A stretch of DNA of 31,003 bases from MA-ANB-1 sp040878225 (lineage in GTDB: Bacteria > Actinomycetota > Acidimicrobiia > Spongiisociales > ZC4RG35). Every line of letters starts with the position of its first letter. Position 1 is the first letter of the stretch. Shown piece after piece: positions 24,365-31,003 of the stretch. A program made the translations under genes and the position numbers. Under the pieces are notes generated by a model that worked only from the letters and a program-made list of their open reading frames with translations, was not told where the DNA came from and did no database searches. The stretch covers positions 1 through 31,003 of the forward strand of contig JBBDMR010000041.1 in the NCBI GenBank assembly GCA_040878225.1, in the 5' to 3' direction.

Positions 24365-25668
24365 CCTGAGATTTTCTCCAGCGCCGATTGAAGTCGGTCG
24401 CTGATCGCAACCAGTTCCTCGTCGTCGATCGTCAGGGGAGGTCCGATGAGGATCGAGTCACCGAGAGTCCCGTCGGCACATCCCACCGACGGGTAAACCA
24501 GCAGGCCGCGCTCTGCTGCCCGTTCCGTCAAATCCTCGACGAATTGACGCTCCCTCGGAAACGGCGCCTTGGTCTCCTGGTCGGCCACCAGCTCGACACC
24601 AATTAGCATCCCCCGGCCCCTGATCTCTCCAATGAAGGGAACCTGGCTCAGGGCGTGTTCGAGCATTCCACGCAGTCGCGCCCCCATGCTCCGTGCCGCC
24701 TCGATCAGGTCATCCGATTCGATCCGATCCAGTACCGCCATCCCAACCGCTGCGCCAATCGGGGAATGAGAAAAGGTGGATCCGTGGACGAAGCCTCCAG
24801 CCGCCATCACCTGATCGTGGACCTCTCCGCTCGCGACACACAAGCCCAGGGGCCAGTATCCCGCTCCTGCGCCTTTCCCGGAGACGAGGATGTCCGGTTC
24901 GACATCCCACTCCTGGATCGCGAACCAGCTGCCCGTCCTGGCGAATCCGGTCATGACCTCATCGACGATGAGCAGGATCCCGTTGTCGTAACAAACTCGT
25001 GCGATCTCTTCCCAATACCCATCCGGTGGCACCGCGGCCGCCAGGGTCGCTCCTCCGATGCTCTCGCCTATGAACGCCGCCACGTTGCCGGGGCCGGCGG
25101 CCCGAATCACGTCCTCCAGTTGGTTGCCGTGCCACCGGGCGCAGGCGGTGGGGTGATCAGGGTTCGGGCAGCGGTACTCGTTCACCTCCGGGACGAACGA
25201 GGTGCCGACCAGCCATGGCTCATACGGGCCGCGCAAAGGTGGCCGGCCCGAGAGCCGGAGCGAGCCGAGGGTGTTGCCGTGGTACGACTGGCGCCGTGAG
25301 ATGACGATCCGCCGATCCTCACCGCGGGCCAGGTGGTAGGAGCGGGCCAGCTTCACCGCAGCCTCGACCGACTCCGCTCCCCCGCTCGTCGGGAAGACCA
25401 TGGCTCCGGACATGGGGACGAGCTTCGCCACCCTCGCCGAGTATTCCTCGACGGCGGCTGTGGTGAACACCGAGGGGTGGACGTAGTCGAGATTGCCCGC
25501 CGCCCCCGCAAGGGCTGCAACGATCGAGGGGTCGCCGTGGCCCACCGCGCTCACCAGGGCCCCCGATGCGGCGTCGAGGTAGCCCCTGCCGTCGGTGTCG
25601 TAGACCCAGGCCCCTTTGGCGCGCGCCGCCCGGATGGGGCTGGCTGAGCGGCGGAAGACGCTGCTCAC
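24361..25668 (-). CDS. Class III (omega) aminotransferase, PLP-dependent
   Basis: A GTG at 25668 overlaps the CoA-transferase B stop (GTGA) and gives 435 residues starting MSSVFRRSASPIRAARAKG, the usual start region of the family. The longer frame to 26010 is a run through the CoA-transferase gene. Asp236 (IVDEVMTG) contacts the cofactor and Lys265 (LVSGKGAG) should bind PLP. Class III enzymes move distal or beta-amino groups, for example of beta-alanine, GABA, diamines and beta-amino acids. Its position between a CoA-transferase and a deacylase fits conversion of an amino acid to an oxo acid that is then activated. Confidence 0.92.
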   Translation of the reverse strand: MSSVFRRSASPIRAARAKGAWVYDTDGRGYLDAASGALVSAVGHGDPSIVAALAGAAGNLDYVHPSVFTTAAVEEYSARVAKLVPMSGAMVFPTSGGAESVEAAVKLARSYHLARGEDRRIVISRRQSYHGNTLGSLRLSGRPPLRGPYEPWLVGTSFVPEVNEYRCPNPDHPTACARWHGNQLEDVIRAAGPGNVAAFIGESIGGATLAAAVPPDGYWEEIARVCYDNGILLIVDEVMTGFARTGSWFAIQEWDVEPDILVSGKGAGAGYWPLGLCVASGEVHDQVMAAGGFVHGSTFSHSPIGAAVGMAVLDRIESDDLIEAARSMGARLRGMLEHALSQVPFIGEIRGRGMLIGVELVADQETKAPFPRERQFVEDLTERAAERGLLVYPSVGCADGTLGDSILIGPPLTIDDEELVAISDRLQSALEKISG

Positions 25669-26399
25669 CGGAGATAGACCCCGCGCGGGTCGAGCGCCCG
25701 GAGCGCCGCCAACTCGTCCTCGGTCGGCGGTGCGGTTTCGTCGACCTGGTCGGAGACGGCGACCTCCCAACCGGTCGAGGCACGCACCTCTTCGATGCTG
25801 ACACCGGGGTGGAGCGAGACCAACGTCATTTCTCCCTGGCGGAAGTCGTATGCGCCCAATTGCGTCATCACCAGCTCGGGCCCTCGCCCTTTCCGGACTG
25901 CTTCTGGAACGTGTCCGGGGCTGGTGACGAAGTCGAGCTTCCCGACAAATGTCGCAGGGCTCTGCCTGGCCAGCACGAACACCCGGCGTGCGTTCAGAGC
26001 GATCTCGCATGCTCCGCCGGAGCCCGGCAGTCGCACAGAGGGGTGGTTGTAGGAACCAATGACTGTTGTGTTGAGCGAGCCGCGCCGATCGATTTGGGCT
26101 GCACCCAAGAAGGCGACATCGATCAATCCACCCTGGAGGTAGAAGGAAAAAAGCTCATACATCGAGGCGACGATCCGGGCTCCCGACACGAGACCCGGAT
26201 CGCCAATCGAAAGGGGGAGCCTCTCCGGTTCCGCTCCAACGACCCCCGACTCGTAGATCAGCTCGAGGTCTTCGGCTCCCAGCCGGCGGGCCAGACTGCA
26301 GGCCAGATTCGGTATCCCGATACCGACGAAGCAGGTGGAGACACCTGTGAGACGGCGTGCCGCGGCGATGACCATGAGCTCGGTGGTCGTCCAGCTCAT
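25665..26399 (-). CDS. CoA-transferase subunit B (3-oxoacid/3-oxoadipate/glutaconate type)
   Basis: The ATG at 26399 overlaps the subunit A stop (ATGA) and gives 244 residues starting MSWTTTELMVIAAARRL. The sequence has family I CoA-transferase features: FVGIGIPNLACSLARR, the catalytic-type Glu50 in YESGVVGAEP, LPLSIGDPGL, FLGAAQID and RLPGSGGACEIAL. Together with subunit A it moves CoA from a donor thioester to a carboxylic acid. The closest memory is of CatJ/PcaJ-like and IpdB-like proteins. The acceptor is unknown; a 3-oxo acid made by the next enzyme is a reasonable guess. Confidence 0.9.
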   Translation of the reverse strand: MSWTTTELMVIAAARRLTGVSTCFVGIGIPNLACSLARRLGAEDLELIYESGVVGAEPERLPLSIGDPGLVSGARIVASMYELFSFYLQGGLIDVAFLGAAQIDRRGSLNTTVIGSYNHPSVRLPGSGGACEIALNARRVFVLARQSPATFVGKLDFVTSPGHVPEAVRKGRGPELVMTQLGAYDFRQGEMTLVSLHPGVSIEEVRASTGWEVAVSDQVDETAPPTEDELAALRALDPRGVYLR

Positions 26400-27316
26400 C
26401 GATAGCTCCCGTAGTCGACCCCGGGTGACACCCGGCTTCCCGCCGCCAGGCGCCCCCACCGCTCGGCTCCGAGCTTGTCCAGATAGCCGCGGTGGTCCCG
26501 GGTTCCGATGACCCGATCAGCCAGCCAATCTTCGATCGCTCGAGGGTCGCGGCTTATCACGTCCCATTCCAGGTAGAACTCGTTGTCACGGTCGTAGTAG
26601 CCCTGCGCATAGGAGGGGTGACAGCCTCCGGCCACCTCGACAACAGCATCCACGATCTCGCCCGGGATCATCGTCCGGTTGGCGTCGGCCCTGATCAGCT
26701 CCTCGGAGACGATCTCCTCGCAGGTCAGGATCACCGAGTCGGCGGCGAAGGCCGCCTCCTTTTGACAGCCCGGGATTCCCCAGATCTGGCCATCCCCAAA
26801 AGCGCTGGCCCTCTGGACATGCACGATGGTCACGTCGGGATTCAGCGGCGGGACCACGTGGATCATCTCGCCGTCGAAGGGGCTTCGTACCTCTCGTATC
26901 GACGGGTTCACCGATGGAAGATCGCTCCCTGAGTAGCTCCGGAGCGGATAGAACGGGAGATTTCCGGCACCGGCCACGTATCGAGCGACCATCCCGAAGT
27001 GGCTGTACTCCTCGATCGCCAGGTGTCGGGAATCGGAGCCTTCGATCCGGCGCCGGATGGCGTGCAGCGATCCCACACCGGGATTGCCCATCCAGGAAAA
27101 CACCAACTTGGAGATGACCCCGGCAGCAGCAAGCTGGTCCGCGACGATGTCAGGGGTGAGGCGGCAGAGAGTCAGGCCCTTCTTCTCCTGCCGGATCAAC
27201 TCGTGGCCGGCCGCAAACGGGATGAGGTGGGTGAAGCCTTCGAGCGCCACGACAGCGTCGTCACCCACAAAGGTGTCGATGGCCTCGGCAAGCGAGGCCA
27301 CCTTGGAATTGCGCAC
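26396..27316 (-). CDS. CoA-transferase subunit A (3-oxoacid/3-oxoadipate/glutaconate type)
   Basis: The GTG at 27316 has GGAGG nine bases upstream and gives MRNSKVASLAEAIDTFVGDD, the normal family start, for 306 residues. The frame open to 27358 adds only Arg/Pro-rich sequence. Family features are VALEGFTHLIPFAAGHELIR, SWMGNPGVGS and the C-terminal GGCHPSYAQGYYDRDNEFY. It forms the active transferase with subunit B. It is the first gene of the long minus-strand operon; its promoter should be in or before the 84 bases between it and rsfS. No regulator gene is next to it. Confidence 0.9.
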   Translation of the reverse strand: MRNSKVASLAEAIDTFVGDDAVVALEGFTHLIPFAAGHELIRQEKKGLTLCRLTPDIVADQLAAAGVISKLVFSWMGNPGVGSLHAIRRRIEGSDSRHLAIEEYSHFGMVARYVAGAGNLPFYPLRSYSGSDLPSVNPSIREVRSPFDGEMIHVVPPLNPDVTIVHVQRASAFGDGQIWGIPGCQKEAAFAADSVILTCEEIVSEELIRADANRTMIPGEIVDAVVEVAGGCHPSYAQGYYDRDNEFYLEWDVISRDPRAIEDWLADRVIGTRDHRGYLDKLGAERWGRLAAGSRVSPGVDYGSYR

Positions 27317-27400
27317 TGCCGGCCACCTCCGCGTCCGGGTTCGGCCGGACGGAGGCACTCTACCGGTCCGGCGTTCGGGATAAACCGGAAAGTGGAGTCG

Positions 27401-27772
27401 CTACTGGCTTTCGACCGAGGCCGGGCGCTCGCTCACCGCGGGCTCAGACCAACCGACTCTCGGGGCGTCGGCCCACAGGCGTTCCAGCCCGTAGTACTCA
27501 CGGGCAGAAGCCTGGAAGAGGTGAACGATGATGTCGCCGTAATCGAGGAGGATCCATTCCGCCTCGGCTTTGCCTTCGTTGCGCAGAGGCTTCAGGTCGA
27601 GGTCTTCCCTGAGACGCTCCTCTACACCCTCGGCGAGAGCCTGGACATGAGGCCGTGAGGTCCCGGTTGCGATAACGAACACGTCGGACAGAACAAAGAG
27701 GTCTTCGACATCGAGAAGGATGATGTCATTGCCCTTCTTGGAGAAGATGGCATCAGCGGCACGTCTTCCCAG
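27401..27772 (-). CDS. rsfS: Ribosomal silencing factor RsfS; start codon unclear
   Basis: RsfS binds ribosomal protein uL14 and stops subunit joining when nutrients are low. The conserved body is intact: RRAADAIFSKKGNDIILLD, DLFVLSDVFVIATGTSRPHVQAL, and EAEWILLDYGDIIVHLF. The conserved N-terminus extends upstream of the first in-frame GTG (27682), but no ATG, GTG or TTG lies between it and the nadD stop at 27799-27797, which is in the same frame. A CTG at 27772 is the only near-standard candidate and is used here. A GTG that overlaps the nadD stop is in another frame and reaches a stop after seven codons. Order nadD-rsfS is usual. Identity is firm; the start is not. Confidence 0.85.
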   Translation of the reverse strand: MGRRAADAIFSKKGNDIILLDVEDLFVLSDVFVIATGTSRPHVQALAEGVEERLREDLDLKPLRNEGKAEAEWILLDYGDIIVHLFQASAREYYGLERLWADAPRVGWSEPAVSERPASVESQ

Positions 27773-27796
27773 GTCTTCACTTCGCTCTTCGACGGT

Positions 27797-28405
27797 TCAC
27801 TCCTCTCGAATGATTTGCCCCACCATATCGCCTGATTCAGGTTGCGCGTACAGATTATGGGCGGATATGTAGTCGGAGACACCTTCCGGGACCAGGAACC
27901 GGAACGGTCTCCCCTCCCCTGCCATCGCCCTGATCATCGTGCTGCTGATGTCAAGAGCGGCCATCTCGAGCCGGAGTGCTCCGGGAAGGGCCTCCGTGAC
28001 TGCTGACGCTGGTGTTCCCGGGCGGGGCACCACCACAACCCGTGAACGGTCGACCACCTCCTCCCACCGATGCCACGATCTGATGCCTGCAGCAGCATCG
28101 GCTCCGAGGATCACGAACAACTCCTCAGCGTCGGGGAAAGAGAGAAGGGTGTCGATGGTGTAGGTGGGGCCGGTTCGCTCGGTCTCCCGCAGGTCGATCT
28201 CGAACCCGTCGATCTGGGAGATGGCGAGGCGAACCATCTCGATGCGGTGCTCGACCGGTGAGATCTCGCGGTCACCTTTCTGCCACGGATCTCCGACCGG
28301 CATGAACATGATCCGGTCGAGACCTGCGAACAGGGCGGTTTCGGCCGCGTGGAGGTGGGCGATATGGATCGGGTCGAAGGTCCCGCCAAGAATTCCGGTG
28401 CGCAC
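27797..28405 (-). CDS. nadD: Nicotinate-nucleotide adenylyltransferase
   Basis: The 202-residue protein makes deamido-NAD from nicotinate mononucleotide and ATP in NAD synthesis. It begins MRTGILGGTFDPIHIAHL, with the nucleotide-binding GGTFDPIHxxH motif, and has the second motif ISSTMIRA near residue 155. A GTG is used as start. The stop is followed in frame by rsfS. Its 5' end lies within the 3' part of the M23 gene reading frame. Confidence 0.95.
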   Translation of the reverse strand: MRTGILGGTFDPIHIAHLHAAETALFAGLDRIMFMPVGDPWQKGDREISPVEHRIEMVRLAISQIDGFEIDLRETERTGPTYTIDTLLSFPDAEELFVILGADAAAGIRSWHRWEEVVDRSRVVVVPRPGTPASAVTEALPGALRLEMAALDISSTMIRAMAGEGRPFRFLVPEGVSDYISAHNLYAQPESGDMVGQIIREE

Positions 28406-28856
28406 GAGTGCGAGGATAGGGCTGTGGTGGAGTCACGAGACGCAACGCCCGGGAAATGTCGGTTCCCCGGCAACCCAGCCACAACGCAGGGTCGACATAG
28501 GTCCCGTTTACCCGGGTGGACATGTGAACAGCCGCTGTGCCATGGGCAAGACCGGCGAGCCCGATCCTCTCCCCTCGCTCCACCACTTCGCCGCTAGCGA
28601 CGCCGATCTGACTCAGATAAGAGAGCGAGACCTTCAGCCCCGACACTGGCTCGATGGTCACGGTTTTCATCCCGGCCACCGATCCCGCAAATGTGACCTT
28701 CCCCGACGCGGGAGCAAAGACCTTTTCTCCGTACCCAGCAGCAAAGTCAACTCCCCAATGGCCCCCGTACTCGCCGACAGGAGCGAACTGAGCGACTACC
28801 GGCCCGGGGACCGGAGGACTGACGCACACGGCAATTGAGAACAAGAGCTCGAACAA
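28272..28856 (-). CDS. M23/LytM-domain protein with degenerate metal site
   Basis: The LytM domain spans about nt 28480-28790, beginning GGHWGVDFAAGYG (HxxxD metal motif) and going through VFAPASGKVTFAGSVAG to VHMSTRVNGTYVDPALWL. The usual HxH motif is here AVH, so the first His is missing, as in several actinobacterial LytM proteins; peptidoglycan cleavage is doubtful. A TTG at 28856 gives a short hydrophobic start (FELLFSIAVCVS) suited to export; an ATG at 28955 would reach into the GAPDH leader. The frame runs on to 28272, overlapping nadD by 134 bases in another frame; this tail is Arg/Pro-rich and may not be native. Confidence 0.7.
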   Translation of the reverse strand: MFELLFSIAVCVSPPVPGPVVAQFAPVGEYGGHWGVDFAAGYGEKVFAPASGKVTFAGSVAGMKTVTIEPVSGLKVSLSYLSQIGVASGEVVERGERIGLAGLAHGTAAVHMSTRVNGTYVDPALWLGCRGTDISRALRLVTPPQPYPRTRAHRNSWRDLRPDPYRPPPRGRNRPVRRSRPDHVHAGRRSVAER

Positions 28857-28945
28857 GACCCACCCCTTCCTCCACTCCCGAACGTACGGTGCAATTAAAT
28901 CAATTTCCAGAGGGTCAGCTATGTTGAGAGCAGAAAGGATTCTCC

Positions 28946-29967
28946 ATGACGACAACTCGAATCGGCCTCATGGGGTTCGGTCGCATTGGCCGCAACGTCT
29001 TCCGGCTCCTCCACGAGCGCGACGATCTCGACGTAGTGGCGATCAGCGACATCGCCGACCCCAACGGGCTCACCTACCTCCTCAAGTACGACTCGATCTA
29101 CGGGCGTTTTCCCAAAGAAGTGGAGCACGCCGACGGCGCGCTCAAATACGGCTCAAAATCAGCTGCTTTCCTCAAGGCCAAAGAGCCGGGTGACGCCAAC
29201 TGGGGCGAGCTAGGTGTCGATGTCGTCCTCGAGACCACCAGCAAGTACCGGACCCGGGAGGCGCTGCAAGCTCATCTCGATGCGGGAGCGCGAAAGGTCG
29301 TACTCACTTCGAGCCCGGAGACACCGGGCGAGGTGCCGTTGTTGCTTCGCGGAATCAACGACCGGATCCTCACCCCTGACACCGACATGATCGCGCTCGG
29401 TTCGAACACCTCGAATGCTGTCGCACCCATTCTCAAGACCCTCAACGAGTCCTTCGGCATCAACCGGGCATTCATGACCATCGTCAAGGCAATGTCCAAC
29501 TCTGGACGTCTCGCCGACGTCCCCACCGACTCGTTCCGGACGAGCAGAGCGGCCGGTGAGAATATCATCCCGGCCGAGACGAACTCGGCTGAGATCCTCG
29601 TCGAAGCTCTACCCGAACTCGCCGGCAAGTTGGCGGCGACGGCCCTCAACGTGCCGGTTACCGATGGTTCGACCGTCGACATGGTCACCCAGGTTGACAG
29701 GGACACCTCGATCGAGGAGGTCAACGAGGTGATCAAAGAGGCCGTGGAAAGCAACTATTCTGATGTAATCGCCTATGTCGCCGATCCAATCGTGTCTTCG
29801 GATGTGCGCGACGAGACACACTCGGGTGTGTACGACAGCCTGGCCACGATGGTCACCGGGGGCGACCTGATCAAGACGATCACCTGGTTCAACAACGGGT
29901 GGGGATACTCCAACCGGGTGGTTGAGGTTGCAGCAACCATTGCAGGCTTCGAAGAAGGAGGACAGTC

Positions 29968-29971
<4 letters not shown>
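28946..29971 (+). CDS. GAPDH-like protein lacking the catalytic Cys and His
   Basis: The 341-residue protein is a full-length GAPDH homolog: Rossmann start RIGLMGFGRIGRNVFR, NWGELGVDVVLETTSKY, and the C-terminal WFNNGWGYSNRVVE. The active site is gone. Where the neighbour has SNASCTTNCLAP, this protein has SNTSNAVAP, an in-frame loss of Cys-Thr-Thr. The catalytic His is Lys181 (IVKAMS against TVHAYT). The phosphate-binding TTTG is ETNS, and the Arg of MRVPVPDGS is Asn235. It keeps the region for cofactor and subunit contacts. AAAGGA lies six bases before the ATG. Its stop overlaps the start of the active gap gene, so it may form mixed tetramers or bind NAD as a regulator. That role is inferred. 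Confidence 0.9.
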
Positions 29972-30984
<1,013 letters not shown>

Positions 30985-31003
30985 TGGTCACGAGCCACCT
31001 AGT

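Overview
The window looks like a high-GC actinobacterial chromosome, most likely Acidimicrobiia-like; this is inferred from protein style, GTG starts and 4-nt gene overlaps, not from a marker gene. It has three zones. Positions 1 to about 8.8 kb hold remnants and cargo of an integrated mobile element that ends at a tRNA-Ala gene (8820-8893, minus). Visible parts are a P4/D5-type primase-helicase, a chain of overlapping small phage-type genes, an iteron-like repeat block, a gene resembling a phage terminase small subunit, a conserved protein with a PD-(D/E)XK nuclease signature, two small hypothetical or lipoprotein genes and a voltage-gated-type ion channel gene. The primase and the channel gene each carry a one-base frameshift in a short A run. 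No integrase is in the window.

Positions 9.1-10.4 kb hold a lipoprotein and a small membrane protein of the DUF5808 type.

Positions 10.5-27.3 kb form one large catabolic locus of two converging transcription units. On the plus strand are a CocE-type hydrolase, a Rieske oxygenase of the betaine/carnitine N-demethylating type and a monomeric sarcosine oxidase-type flavoenzyme. On the minus strand, mostly with 4-nt stop/start overlaps, are a two-subunit CoA-transferase, a class III aminotransferase, a histone-deacetylase-fold amidohydrolase, an S9 peptidase, a DmpA/BapA-type (S58) beta-aminopeptidase and a complete oligopeptide-type ABC importer whose binding protein is anchored by a C-terminal helix. 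Together they suggest import of a peptide-like, N-methylated or N-acylated compound, its hydrolysis, N-demethylation, transamination to an oxo acid and CoA activation. A beta-amino-acid-containing substrate fits the beta-aminopeptidase, class III aminotransferase and 3-oxoacid-type CoA-transferase set, but the substrate is inference.

Positions 27.4-31 kb are chromosomal housekeeping genes: rsfS, nadD and a LytM/M23 gene on the minus strand, and two tandem GAPDH genes on the plus strand. The first GAPDH has lost the catalytic Cys by an in-frame deletion, the catalytic His, and visible phosphate-site residues. The second is canonical and starts on the stop codon of the first. This apparently dead GAPDH paralog coupled to an active one is the most striking single observation. 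A second oddity is that rsfS has no ordinary start codon ahead of its conserved N-terminus and lies in the same frame as nadD, separated only by the nadD stop codon.
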